From assembly GCF_036965165.1 (NCBI RefSeq), contig NZ_JBALOX010000028.1, positions 1 to 58,843 on the forward strand: DNA of 58,843 bases, written 5' to 3'. A program made the position numbers and the translations under genes. Within the stretch, counting starts at the first letter, position 1; every line of letters begins with the position of its first letter. This document shows positions 16,594-24,781 of the stretch, piece after piece. Origin of the DNA: Ferdinandcohnia sp036965165. Lineage in GTDB: Bacteria > Bacillota > Bacilli > Bacillales > Bacillaceae_L. The notes under the pieces are model-generated. The model was not told the DNA's origin. It saw only the letters and a list, made by a program, of their open reading frames with translations, and did not search any database.

Positions 16594-17838
16594 ATGGGGA
16601 GTATCGTACAAAAGTTTGGAGGCACCTCAGTAGGGTCACCAGAAAGAATTAAAAATGTTGCAAATCGCGTTATTCAGGAAGTCCAATTAGGAAACCAAGT
16701 TGTGGTTGTTGTATCAGCAATGGGTAAAACTACAGATCAGCTTGTAAGCTTAGCAAATGAAATTACAAGCTCGCCAAGTAAACGCGAGATGGATATGCTG
16801 TTAAGTACAGGAGAACAAATAACAATCGCTCTTTTAACAATGGCGCTACAGGAAAAGGGCTATGAAGCCGTATCTTATACAGGGTGGCAGGCAGGTATTG
16901 AAACTGAGGCCGTACATAGCAATGCCCGCATTGAAAATATTCAAGTTTCAAGAGTAAGCGATAGCCTTCAAGAAGGAAAAATCGTAGTTGTTGCTGGATT
17001 CCAGGGAATCAGTAGTTCTGGAGATATAACGACTCTTGGACGGGGTGGCTCTGATACAACTGCAGTTGCACTTGCAGCAGCGTTGAACGCGGACAAATGT
17101 GATATCTACACAGATGTAACAGGTGTATATACGACAGATCCTCGCGTTGTGCCATCTGCACGTAAACTTCATTCCATTTCCTATGATGAAATGCTGGAGC
17201 TTGCAAACCTTGGTGCTGGTGTGCTACACCCGCGTGCAGTTGAATTTGCGAAAAACTTTGAAATGCCGCTTGAAGTACGTTCAAGTATAGAGCTAGAAAA
17301 TGGAACCATTATTGAGGAGGAAGTTTCAATGGAAAAGAATCTTGTTGTTAGGGGAATTGCTTTTGAAGACCAGATCACAAGGGTAACAGTATCTGGATTA
17401 CCAAATGAATTACACACACTATCAACCATCTTTGGTACACTTGCAAAGAATGGTCTTAACGTTGATATCATCATTCAAAACCAAACTGATGAAAATCATA
17501 CAAATATTTCATTTTCAGTAAAAACACCAGATTTACGTGACACTTTAGCTGTTTTAGAAAATAACAAGGGTGTATTAAAATATGAGAGCATCCAGCATGA
17601 AGATGGTTTGGCGAAGGTTTCAATTGTAGGGTCTGGAATGGTTTCAAACCCAGGGGTTGCTGCTGATATGTTCCAAGTGCTTGCAAAAGAAAACATTGAA
17701 GTAAAAATGGTAAGTACATCTGAAATCAAAGTTTCCACCGTTGTTGAACAAGGAAGTATGGTACGTGCGGTTGAAGCTTTACATGATTCATTTAACTTAG
17801 CAACGGTGGAAGAGGAAAAAGCAAAAGTTAAACTATAA
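16594..17838 (+). CDS. lysC: Aspartokinase, LysC type (alpha subunit)
   Basis: A 414-residue aspartate kinase that makes 4-phospho-L-aspartate, the first step to lysine, threonine, methionine and diaminopimelate. The KFGGTS motif is at 7-12, the catalytic region follows, and GRGGSDTTAV at about 150-159. Two ACT domains occupy about 262-405 (VRGIAFEDQITRVTVSG..., then LAKVSIVGSGM). It is very close in sequence to B. subtilis LysC (aspartokinase II), which is lysine-inhibited. B. subtilis lysC has a lysine riboswitch; I see no such leader here, only R1 copy D. The neighbours yslB-sdhCAB match B. subtilis. Confidence 0.96.
   Translation: MGSIVQKFGGTSVGSPERIKNVANRVIQEVQLGNQVVVVVSAMGKTTDQLVSLANEITSSPSKREMDMLLSTGEQITIALLTMALQEKGYEAVSYTGWQAGIETEAVHSNARIENIQVSRVSDSLQEGKIVVVAGFQGISSSGDITTLGRGGSDTTAVALAAALNADKCDIYTDVTGVYTTDPRVVPSARKLHSISYDEMLELANLGAGVLHPRAVEFAKNFEMPLEVRSSIELENGTIIEEEVSMEKNLVVRGIAFEDQITRVTVSGLPNELHTLSTIFGTLAKNGLNVDIIIQNQTDENHTNISFSVKTPDLRDTLAVLENNKGVLKYESIQHEDGLAKVSIVGSGMVSNPGVAADMFQVLAKENIEVKMVSTSEIKVSTVVEQGSMVRAVEALHDSFNLATVEEEKAKVKL
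17314..17838 (+). CDS. lysC: Internal translation start: aspartokinase beta subunit
   Basis: An in-frame ATG at 17329 (MEKNLVVRGIAF...) is preceded by a strong internal Shine-Dalgarno GAGGAGG (17314-17320) with eight-base spacing. B. subtilis LysC makes a separate beta subunit from the matching internal start, giving an alpha2-beta2 enzyme. Here the product would be 169 residues, consisting of the two ACT domains only. The span given starts at the ribosome binding site. Confidence 0.8.
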   Translation, partial: EEEVSMEKNLVVRGIAFEDQITRVTVSGLPNELHTLSTIFGTLAKNGLNVDIIIQNQTDENHTNISFSVKTPDLRDTLAVLENNKGVLKYESIQHEDGLAKVSIVGSGMVSNPGVAADMFQVLAKENIEVKMVSTSEIKVSTVVEQGSMVRAVEALHDSFNLATVEEEKAKVKL

Positions 17839-17841
17839 TTT

Positions 17842-17899
17842 ATATACAAAAAGGGTCGTTCAAAGGAGCTTATATCATTTTGGGCGCCCTTTTCTATAT
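17842..17899 (+). terminator. Weak terminator-like structure after lysC
   Basis: TATATA..AAAAGGG can pair with CCCTTTT..TATATA around a loop of about 30 nt. No ordinary short hairpin is present on the plus strand here. Confidence 0.35.
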
Positions 17900-17923
17900 A
17901 AAAAAACTGCACAAATTGTGCAG
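17899..17923 (-). terminator. Terminator of yslB
   Basis: A perfect palindrome CTGCACAA-A-TTGTGCAG is followed leftward by seven T. It touches the yslB stop codon. Confidence 0.75.
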
Positions 17924-17926
17924 AAT

Positions 17927-18382
17927 TTAATCTTCGGTGATGTCATTTTGGTCCCATTTTACCGTAAATATGATTTTTTGAGCTCGTCTTTTTTGTTGTT
18001 CAAAGCTTTCAGTGATTCGATTTTTCTGTTGTTGAATTTGTTGAGCAAGAAAACCGGATTCAAGTTGAAATGTACAAATATCCTTTCGTTTAAAACGAGA
18101 AGACACGATCGTACCATCTAAATGAAATTCGATGGAGTTCTTATCCGAACGCTCTACTTTTAGGTCTCCCCATCCAGCATCATGAAAAAACGAAATAATT
18201 TCTTCAATCGTTGGTAAGGGGAATTTACGGGCAAGACTTTTTCCGGCCCAGTATAAAATCTGTGGAGTTTCTTTTCCAAGTAAATCAGGAATTAAAATTT
18301 CTCGTATGAGTTCGTACCCAAAAACAGAAACGGTCTGTTCACTTGTATTTACATTTTGTTCATTGATGTTAACGTTCTTCAC
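17927..18382 (-). CDS. yslB: YslB family protein (DUF2507)
   Basis: A 151-residue soluble protein matching Bacillus YslB, with the core FGYELIREILIPDLLG, WAGKSLARKFPL, FHDAGWGDL and FQLESGFLAQQIQ. Proteins of this group resemble the V4R/heme-NO-binding-like small-molecule fold, but no function is established. The GTG start at 18382 is preferred because AGAGGGG lies six bases upstream. An ATG at 18403 lacks a ribosome binding site. It is convergent with lysC and divergent from sdhCAB, as in B. subtilis. Confidence 0.88.
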   Translation of the reverse strand: MKNVNINEQNVNTSEQTVSVFGYELIREILIPDLLGKETPQILYWAGKSLARKFPLPTIEEIISFFHDAGWGDLKVERSDKNSIEFHLDGTIVSSRFKRKDICTFQLESGFLAQQIQQQKNRITESFEQQKRRAQKIIFTVKWDQNDITED

Positions 18383-18467
18383 TGCATTCCCCTCTTTCTC
18401 CATTCTTTATTATATAACATGAGGGGGTAAGAAACACATGAATTTTTTTGTTTCTTTTTGTCATACG

Positions 18468-18494
18468 GGATCGATTTGTGTTCTAGGTCGATCC
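18468..18494. promoter_or_regulatory. Inverted repeat in the yslB-sdhC divergent region
   Basis: GGATCGA and TCGATCC are separated by 13 bases, about 85 nt upstream of yslB and 56 nt before the sdhC -35. It could be an operator or a hairpin; no T tract follows on either strand. The rest of the 387-nt gap holds the sdhC promoter and a leader of about 185 nt with no small gene visible. Confidence 0.4.
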
Positions 18495-18549
18495 TAATAA
18501 ATGTGACTAAATATTATCATATTCGTGAATAAAATGTGGACAAGTTTCC

Positions 18550-18578
18550 TTGACGCTCTTACCTTATGGGAGTAAAAT
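18550..18578 (+). promoter_or_regulatory. Sigma-A promoter of the sdhCAB operon
   Basis: TTGACG (18550-18555), a 17-nt spacer and TAAAAT (18573-18578). Transcription would start near 18585, leaving a leader of roughly 185 nt before the GTG start of sdhC. A long leader suits post-transcriptional control; the FsrA small RNA acts on sdhC in B. subtilis. Confidence 0.65.
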
Positions 18579-18769
18579 GAATTTGTTACATTATACTGAT
18601 AAAAGAAAATTGCAGCTACATTTGTCTTTTTATCTATGAAAAAAGTATTTTGTAGTTTTCTGCAAAGGGTTTCAATTATCAGTTATTATATCGTCCTAAT
18701 ACATAATATCCAGGATGAGAAATTAAAGGGGTGCCTTAAAGGTGCGTTTATTATTGAGGGGGGTAAAGT

Positions 18770-19378
18770 GTGGCTGGTAATCGTGAATTTTTTAATCGCA
18801 GGCTTCATTCATTATTAGGTGTAATACCTGTAGGGGTTTTCTTAATCGTACACTTAGTAGCGAATAACTTTGCGACAAGAGGAGAAGAGGCATTTAACAA
18901 TGCTGCTGGATTTATGGGAAATCTCCCATTTAGAATCTTATTAGAGGTAGTTGTTATTTATTTACCAATACTATTTCACGCGATTTACGGTCTGTATATT
19001 GCCTTTACTGCAAAGAACAATGTGAGTAGATACAGTTTCTTCCGTAACTGGATGTTCTTCCTACAACGTATATCCGGTGTTATTACTCTAATTTTTATTG
19101 CGTGGCATGTATGGGAAACGCGAATTGCGGCTGCTTTTGGAGCAGAGGTAAATTTCCAAATGATGGAGGAAATCTTAAGCTCACCAGCAATGCTTGTTTT
19201 CTATCTAGTTGGTGTAATCTCAACAATTTTCCATTTCTCAAATGGTCTATGGTCATTTGCAGTTAGTTGGGGACTAACAATAACTCCTCGTTCTCAACAA
19301 ATTGCAACATACGTAACAATTATTATTTTTATCGCATTATCATACGTAGGTATTTCTACAATTCTTGCATTCGTTTAA
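18770..19378 (+). CDS. sdhC: Succinate dehydrogenase cytochrome b558 subunit
   Basis: A 202-residue, five-helix membrane anchor of succinate:menaquinone reductase carrying two b haems. The four expected haem-ligand histidines are H28, H70, H113 and H155, at the same numbers as in B. subtilis. The GTG start has a GAGGGGGG ribosome binding site. The stop codon is followed immediately by R1 copy E, which separates sdhC from sdhA by 189 nt. B. subtilis has a much shorter gap there, as I recall. Confidence 0.97.
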   Translation: MAGNREFFNRRLHSLLGVIPVGVFLIVHLVANNFATRGEEAFNNAAGFMGNLPFRILLEVVVIYLPILFHAIYGLYIAFTAKNNVSRYSFFRNWMFFLQRISGVITLIFIAWHVWETRIAAAFGAEVNFQMMEEILSSPAMLVFYLVGVISTIFHFSNGLWSFAVSWGLTITPRSQQIATYVTIIIFIALSYVGISTILAFV

Positions 19379-19497
19379 TTTTATTCAGATAAACTGAATA
19401 AAATTAAGCCTCCGGCGGATGCCACAGATTTTCAAAGGAAATTTTTCGAGCACACTCGAAAAAATCTGGGCACAAATACGCCAAAGCCGTATTTGAT
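19378..19497 (+). repeat. R1 element, copy E, between sdhC and sdhA
   Basis: A full sense copy. It starts with TTTTATTCAG-ATAAA-CTGAATAAAA directly after the sdhC stop, then GCCTCCGGCGGATGCCACAG, the CGAG/CTCG central hairpin, AATCTGGGCAC, and AAATACGCC/CGTATTT followed by GATT. The sdhA start lies 70 nt further on. Confidence 0.92.
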
Positions 19498-19567
19498 TTT
19501 TGAAAATTAGAACGTTCACGCATTTTTTCACAAGTTGAACGATCTCTTTATTTGGGAGTGAGTTAAT

Positions 19568-21328
19568 TTGAGTCAAGGTAAAATTATCGTAGTTGGCGGT
19601 GGGTTAGCTGGTTTAATGGCTACCATCAAGGCTGCTGAAGAAGGAACACAAGTTGATTTATTTTCACTCGTACCTGTAAAACGATCTCACTCTGTTTGTG
19701 CACAAGGTGGGATTAACGGTGCGGTTAATACAAAAGGTGAAGGGGATTCTCCATGGATCCACTTTGACGATACAGTATATGGTGGAGATTTCCTAGCTAA
19801 CCAAAAGCCAGTTAAGGCAATGACTGATGCTGCACCAGGAATTATTCACTTAATGGACCGTATGGGGGTTATGTTTAACCGTACTCCAGAAGGTTTACTT
19901 GATTTCCGTCGTTTCGGTGGAACACAACATCACCGTACTGCATTTGCTGGAGCTACAACTGGTCAGCAATTGCTTTACGCATTGGATGAGCAGGTTCGTC
20001 GTCACGAAGTAGCAGGACTTGTTACAAAGTATGAAGGTTGGGAATTCCTGGGAATTATTCAAGACGATGAAGGAATTTGTCGTGGTATCGTTGGTCAAAA
20101 CCTTCAGTCAATGGAGATTCAATCATTCCCTGCTGATGCTGTTATCATGGCATCCGGTGGTCCTGGAATTATTTTTGGTAAAACAACAAACTCTGTTATT
20201 AACACTGGTTCTGCTGCTTCAATCGTGTACCAACAAGGTGCATATTATGCAAATGGTGAGTTTATTCAAATTCATCCAACAGCTATTCCTGGGGATGATA
20301 AACTTCGCCTCATGAGTGAATCTGCTCGTGGTGAAGGTGGACGAGTATGGACATATAAAGATGGTAAGCCTTGGTACTTCTTAGAGGAAAGATATCCTGC
20401 ATACGGAAATTTAGTTCCGCGTGATATTGCAACACGTGAAATCTTCAATGTATGTGTAGATATGAAGCTTGGTATCAACGGTGAAAACATGGTTTACCTA
20501 GATCTTTCTCATAAAGATCCAAAAGAACTTGATATCAAATTAGGTGGAATTATTGAAATCTATGAAAAATTCATGGGTGATGATCCACGTAAAGTTCCAA
20601 TGAAAATTTTCCCTGCTGTTCACTACTCAATGGGTGGACTATGGGTTGACGATCATCAACAAACGAACATCCCTGGATTATTTGCTGCCGGCGAATGTGA
20701 TTTTTCACAGCACGGTGCGAACCGTTTAGGTGCTAACTCACTATTATCAGCTATTTATGGTGGTATGGTTGCTGGTCCTAATGCAGTTCATTATATTAAA
20801 GGACTTAAGAAAGGTACTGATTCCATTTCTTCAACTGTTTTCGATAGCCATGTAAAACAAGAGCAAGAAAAATGGGATGACATTATGTCAATGGATGGTA
20901 CTGAAAATGCATACATCCTTCACAAAGAGCTTGGTGAATGGATGACTGATAACGTAACTGTTGTTCGTTACAACGACAAGCTTTTAAAGACAGATGAAAA
21001 AATTCAGGAGCTTCTTGAGCGTTATAAGAACATTAATATCAATGACACATCTAAATGGAGCAACCAAGGTGCTACATTTACTCGTCAATTACAAAATATG
21101 CTTCAGCTTGCACGTGTAATTACAATCGGTGCATATAACCGTAACGAAAGCCGTGGAGCGCATTATAAGCCAGATTTCCCTAAACGTAATGACGAGGAAT
21201 TCTTAAAAACGACTATGGCTAAGTTTACTGGAAAAGAAACTGCGCCTGCTTTCCATTATGAAGAGGTAGACACTTCATTAATTGCACCACGTGAACGTGA
21301 CTATACTAAGAATAAGGAGGAAAAATAA
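19568..21328 (+). CDS. sdhA: Succinate dehydrogenase flavoprotein subunit
   Basis: A 586-residue FAD subunit of complex II, on the cytoplasmic side. The dinucleotide-binding motif VVGGGLAGLMA is at about 8-18. H41, in RSHSVCAQGG, is the residue expected to bind FAD covalently. Substrate-binding and capping regions are present (HPTAIPGDDKLRLMSESARGEGG and RLGANSLLSAIYGG). The TTG start at 19568 has GGGAGTG nine bases upstream. Length is normal. It is separated from sdhB by one base. Confidence 0.97.
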   Translation: MSQGKIIVVGGGLAGLMATIKAAEEGTQVDLFSLVPVKRSHSVCAQGGINGAVNTKGEGDSPWIHFDDTVYGGDFLANQKPVKAMTDAAPGIIHLMDRMGVMFNRTPEGLLDFRRFGGTQHHRTAFAGATTGQQLLYALDEQVRRHEVAGLVTKYEGWEFLGIIQDDEGICRGIVGQNLQSMEIQSFPADAVIMASGGPGIIFGKTTNSVINTGSAASIVYQQGAYYANGEFIQIHPTAIPGDDKLRLMSESARGEGGRVWTYKDGKPWYFLEERYPAYGNLVPRDIATREIFNVCVDMKLGINGENMVYLDLSHKDPKELDIKLGGIIEIYEKFMGDDPRKVPMKIFPAVHYSMGGLWVDDHQQTNIPGLFAAGECDFSQHGANRLGANSLLSAIYGGMVAGPNAVHYIKGLKKGTDSISSTVFDSHVKQEQEKWDDIMSMDGTENAYILHKELGEWMTDNVTVVRYNDKLLKTDEKIQELLERYKNININDTSKWSNQGATFTRQLQNMLQLARVITIGAYNRNESRGAHYKPDFPKRNDEEFLKTTMAKFTGKETAPAFHYEEVDTSLIAPRERDYTKNKEEK

Positions 21329-21329
21329 G

Positions 21330-22088
21330 ATGAGTGAAAAAACAGTTGAATTTCATGTTACTCGTCAGGATACTCCAGATTCCGATCCTTATGTGGTTAA
21401 ATTTAAGGTTCCATACCGTAAGAATATGAACGTAATTTCCGCTTTAATGGAATTTCGTCGTAATCCTGTTGATATTAATGGAAATCAAGTTGCCCCAATT
21501 ACTTGGGATATGAACTGTTTGGAAGAGGTTTGCGGTGCTTGTTCAATGGTTATCAATGGCAAGCCACGTCAATCTTGTTCGGCTCTAATTGACCAACTTG
21601 AACAACCAATCAAACTTGAACCAATGAAGACATTCCCAATCGTGCGTGACTTACAAATTGACCGCAGCAGAATGTTTGATTCATTGAAGAAAGTAAAAGC
21701 TTGGATCCCAATCGATGGAACATACGATTTGGGTCCTGGTCCTCGTATGCCAGAGAAGAAACGTCAATGGGCATATGAGTTATCAAAATGTATGACATGT
21801 GGTGTATGTCTGGAAGCATGTCCGAACGTAAACAGCAAATCCGAGTTCATCGGACCTGCTCCATTATCACAAGTTCGTTTATTCAATGCTCATCCAACTG
21901 GTGCAATGAATAAAGGAGAACGTTTAGAAACAATTATGGGAGATGGAGGCCTTGCAAACTGCGGTAACTCACAAAACTGTGTGCAGTCTTGTCCGAAAGG
22001 AATTCCACTCACAACTTCAATTGCAGCACTAAACAGAGACACTTCAATCCAAGCATTCAGAAATATGTTTGGTAGTGACCAAGTCTAA
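21330..22088 (+). CDS. sdhB: Succinate dehydrogenase iron-sulfur subunit
   Basis: A 252-residue subunit carrying three clusters. The [2Fe-2S] cysteines are in CLEEVCGACSMV and the later SC. The [4Fe-4S] and [3Fe-4S] ligands are in CMTCGVCLEACP and CGNSQNCVQSCPKGIP. The start at 21330 is chosen for AAGGAGG at 21314-21320; an upstream ATG at 21282 lies inside sdhA. It ends the sdhCAB operon before a terminator. Confidence 0.97.
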   Translation: MSEKTVEFHVTRQDTPDSDPYVVKFKVPYRKNMNVISALMEFRRNPVDINGNQVAPITWDMNCLEEVCGACSMVINGKPRQSCSALIDQLEQPIKLEPMKTFPIVRDLQIDRSRMFDSLKKVKAWIPIDGTYDLGPGPRMPEKKRQWAYELSKCMTCGVCLEACPNVNSKSEFIGPAPLSQVRLFNAHPTGAMNKGERLETIMGDGGLANCGNSQNCVQSCPKGIPLTTSIAALNRDTSIQAFRNMFGSDQV

Positions 22089-22098
22089 TAGAAATGCG

Positions 22099-22137
22099 AA
22101 AGCACTCCTTCATGTAAATTTAGGGGTGCTTTTTTTA
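22099..22137 (+). terminator. Terminator of sdhCAB
   Basis: AAAGCACTCC pairs with GGGGTGCTTT around a 14-base loop and is followed by a T run. Confidence 0.8.
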
Positions 22138-22223
22138 AAGTCGCGAAAAAACATTCTTTTCCCATCGGAAGAAGGCACCACTTTACCATGACATGAATAA
22201 TCTTATGTAAGGGAGCTATTGGA

Positions 22224-22673
22224 ATGAAACATATTACGTATATCGATGATATTGAGACATGGGAGAATACATTTGATTTTTTCCAACCGATTCAAGTACG
22301 CTTTTCCGAAACAGATATGTTTGGACATCTAAATAACACCATACCCTTTACTTACTTTGAGGAAGCAAGAATTCAATTTTTCAACCACCTAGGGTTTATG
22401 CAAAAATGGACTGACAAATCAAGTGAAGCAATCCCAGTGGTTGCAAACCAGCAATGTGATTATTTGAAACAAGTCTTTTTTGGAGAACAACTAAGACTGT
22501 TTGTTAAAATAAATCAGCTTGGTAATTCCTCAATGGATATTCATTATATGGCAAAGGACAAAGAGGGATCCATTTGTTTTGTCGGCAGGGGTACATTAGT
22601 TCAAATGTCTAAGCGAACAGGAAAAGGGGAACCATGGACTGATGAGATGAAGCTTATGTTAAAAAGCACCTAA
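22224..22673 (+). CDS. ysmA: YsmA, acyl-CoA thioesterase-like (hotdog fold)
   Basis: A 149-residue protein of the YbgC/4-hydroxybenzoyl-CoA thioesterase family. The signature RFSETDMFGHLNNTIPFTYFEEAR (about 27-50) contains the catalytic Asp and the GHLNN motif of this group. The substrate is not known. Its position between sdhB and gerE is conserved with B. subtilis. The start is supported by AAGGGAGC. Confidence 0.88.
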   Translation: MKHITYIDDIETWENTFDFFQPIQVRFSETDMFGHLNNTIPFTYFEEARIQFFNHLGFMQKWTDKSSEAIPVVANQQCDYLKQVFFGEQLRLFVKINQLGNSSMDIHYMAKDKEGSICFVGRGTLVQMSKRTGKGEPWTDEMKLMLKST

Positions 22674-22760
22674 CCTATATTGTATGAGCTAAGTAGAACG
22701 AAAATACCAATAGACTAAAAAATGGACGCGAAAAAGTCTACATATCAACCTTTTAACAGT

Positions 22761-22789
22761 CACAGCAACACTCTCCTTCTCATACTATA
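22761..22789 (+). promoter_or_regulatory. Sigma-K-type promoter of gerE
   Basis: The -10 CATACTATA (22781-22789) fits the CATA-N3-TA consensus of sigma-K exactly. A CAC -35 element (22761-22763) lies 17 bases before it. It is about 65 nt upstream of gerE, which is known to be a sigma-K gene in B. subtilis. Confidence 0.65.
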
Positions 22790-22853
22790 TTGTGACTAAA
22801 TATACACCCATCCAGTAGTTCAGCTCGAACCTTAGCAAGGAGGGTTACAATAC

Positions 22854-23078
22854 TTGAAGGAGAAAGAGTTTCAACCAAAACCGCTACTAACAAAAAGAGA
22901 GAGAGAAGTTTTTGAATTACTAGTTCAAGATAAAACAACGAAAGATATCGCAAATGAATTATTCATTAGCGAAAAAACAGTTCGTAACCACATTTCGAAT
23001 GCGATGCAGAAGCTGGGAGTAAAGGGGCGTTCTCAAGCAGTTGTAGAGCTCCTTCGTATGGGAGAACTTGAACTTTAA
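22854..23078 (+). CDS. gerE: Spore coat gene regulator GerE
   Basis: A 74-residue LuxR-type helix-turn-helix protein that activates and represses late mother-cell coat genes. Nearly every residue matches B. subtilis GerE as I recall it (LLTKREREVFELLVQDKTT, LFISEKTVRNHISNAMQKL). The TTG start follows an AAGGAGGG ribosome binding site. The sigma-K-like promoter upstream fits its known timing. This is the last gene of the sdh-gerE synteny block; R2 copy 1 follows. Confidence 0.97.
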   Translation: MKEKEFQPKPLLTKREREVFELLVQDKTTKDIANELFISEKTVRNHISNAMQKLGVKGRSQAVVELLRMGELEL

Positions 23079-23082
23079 GTAT

Positions 23083-23124
23083 TACCGGCTACACTTTACT
23101 CAAGTAAGGTAGCCGGTTACTTAT
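23083..23124 (+). terminator. Terminator of gerE
   Basis: ACCGGCTAC pairs with GTAGCCGGT, with further pairing inside (ACTTTACT/AGTAAG), and is followed by TACTTATTT. Confidence 0.65.
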
Positions 23125-23133
23125 TTAAAGGGC

Positions 23134-23381
23134 GTTCAAAAAGTCCGGTAAAAATGACACATCACAAGAGGAACTTCGACTAAGTGCCGACACGTCCTGT
23201 GTCGAATGTCGAAGTCACCACATCCTGTGGAAGCCGGTTGGTTTGTTTTTCCGTTCCTTGGAAAAGCAAACCACTTTTCCGGCGTGCAAGATCGTCTGCT
23301 CACGTATTAACTACATACGCTCCGCTACTCAAAACTGCACCGCCTTGAACTTCTTGGTCCTTTTCATCCTCCTTTTTGAAC
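23134..23381 (+). repeat. Dispersed element R2, copy 1, between gerE and yutJ
   Basis: About 248 nt bounded by GTTCAAAAAG and its inverse CTTTTTGAAC. Inside are several small hairpins, including GACAC-GTCC-TGTGTC and CCACA-TCC-TGTGG, and TTCCGTTCCTTGGAAAAG. The end block is TCATCCTCC before the right inverted repeat. No open frame of any promise occurs. It sits at a break in B. subtilis-like gene order. Confidence 0.85.
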
Positions 23382-23569
23382 CCTTATACAACTACTTATC
23401 GTACTCTCTTTTTTTCTATTCGTCAATTTAACTGATATCGGTTGTTATTTTGTCACATTTTCGCTATACTTTTAGTGTCTTTGAAAAGGATTACAGTTAC
23501 GGATAAATCATGTCATGGATTGTATAAAAAAGTTTCAACTAAAGAGAGGAACAAAAGGGGATAATCAGC

Positions 23570-24637
23570 ATGAAAAATCTTGTTATACTTGGTGGTGGGT
23601 ATGGTGGAATGCGAATCTTACATCGCTTGCTGCCAAATCAATTACCCGTCGATATTCAAATCACCTTAATTGATCGAGCACCTTACCATAGTTTAAAAAC
23701 AGAATTTTACGCACTTGCAGCAGGAACTATTTCGGATTCACATGTTCGTGTAACATTTCCGGAGCACCCTCGTTTGCACGTGAAATTTGGGGAAGTTACG
23801 GGCATTGATATGAATGAAAAGCTCGTTCATATTAAAGATGAAGCATCAATTAGCTATGATGATTTGGTGATTGGCTTAGGCTGTGAGGATAAGTATCACA
23901 ATGTACCAGGTGCAAAGGAATTCACCTACAGCATCCAGACAATTGACAATGCGAGGGAAACCTACCAAAGACTCAATAATCTCCCGGCAGAAGCGACTGT
24001 TTCAATCGTTGGAGCAGGTCTAAGTGGGGTTGAATTAGCAAGTGAACTTCATGAAAGCAGACCGGACTTGCGAATTAAGATTTTTGATAGAGGAAATCAT
24101 ATTCTTTCCGCTTTCCCGGAAAAATTGAGCGTATACGTTGAAAATTGGTTTGATAAAAACGATATCGAAATTATTAATCACTCAAATATTACAAGAGTAG
24201 AAGAAGGCGTCCTGTTTAATAACGAAAATCCTGTTCAAAGTGATGTTGTTGTTTGGACCGCTGGAATTCAACCTAATAAAATTGTTCGCGACTTAGATGT
24301 TGAAAAAGACGGCAGTGGTCGTGTTGTTTTAACTACACAACACAATTTGCCAAATGATGAGCATGTCTATGTCGTTGGAGACTGTGCAAGTTTACCACAT
24401 GCACCAAGTGCTCAGCTTGCAGAAGGTCAGGCAGAACAAATTGTTCAGGTTCTTCAAAAACGCTGGAAGGGTGAAGCCCCGCCAACTGAATTTCCAAAAA
24501 TCAAGCTAAAAGGTGTACTTGGTTCATTAGGTAAAAAAGAGGGATTCGGTTTAGTTGCAGAACGTCCACTTACTGGACGTGTTCCACGCATGATAAAATC
24601 CGGAATATTATGGGTGTATAAGTATCATAATGGGTGA
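23570..24637 (+). CDS. yutJ: NAD(P)/FAD-dependent oxidoreductase, YutJ (NDH-2-like)
   Basis: A 355-residue member of the type II NADH dehydrogenase-like family. The FAD motif VILGGGYGG lies at the N-terminus and the NAD motif VSIVGAGLSGVELA at about 143-156. A late FAD motif VYVVGDCAS is at about 263-271. It lacks the membrane-anchoring C-terminal extension of respiratory Ndh and is shorter, so its electron acceptor is uncertain. In B. subtilis yutJ is close to yuzD and yutI; here the pair is split by the quinone-type cluster. Confidence 0.85.
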   Translation: MKNLVILGGGYGGMRILHRLLPNQLPVDIQITLIDRAPYHSLKTEFYALAAGTISDSHVRVTFPEHPRLHVKFGEVTGIDMNEKLVHIKDEASISYDDLVIGLGCEDKYHNVPGAKEFTYSIQTIDNARETYQRLNNLPAEATVSIVGAGLSGVELASELHESRPDLRIKIFDRGNHILSAFPEKLSVYVENWFDKNDIEIINHSNITRVEEGVLFNNENPVQSDVVVWTAGIQPNKIVRDLDVEKDGSGRVVLTTQHNLPNDEHVYVVGDCASLPHAPSAQLAEGQAEQIVQVLQKRWKGEAPPTEFPKIKLKGVLGSLGKKEGFGLVAERPLTGRVPRMIKSGILWVYKYHNG

Positions 24638-24646
24638 TTATGTATG

Positions 24647-24682
24647 ATCACGGTTACGAATGAATGTGGTCGTGATTTTTTT
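24647..24682 (+). terminator. Terminator of yutJ
   Basis: ATCACG/CGTGAT stem with an 18-base loop and seven following T. Confidence 0.6.
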
Positions 24683-24693
24683 GTGGTATTAAA

Positions 24694-24747
24694 TAAGCAC
24701 GGAGATCCTTGTATATTTTATAGGCGCTCCGTGCTATTTCATTTTTT
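24694..24747. terminator. Bidirectional terminator-like hairpin between yutJ and the FMN reductase gene
   Basis: AGCACGGAG and CTCCGTGCT are separated by 21 bases in a convergent intergenic region. ATTTCATTTTTTT follows on the plus strand. Confidence 0.6.
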
Positions 24748-24781
24748 TGATTTTAATATTTTTCAAGGTGTGCATTAATCT

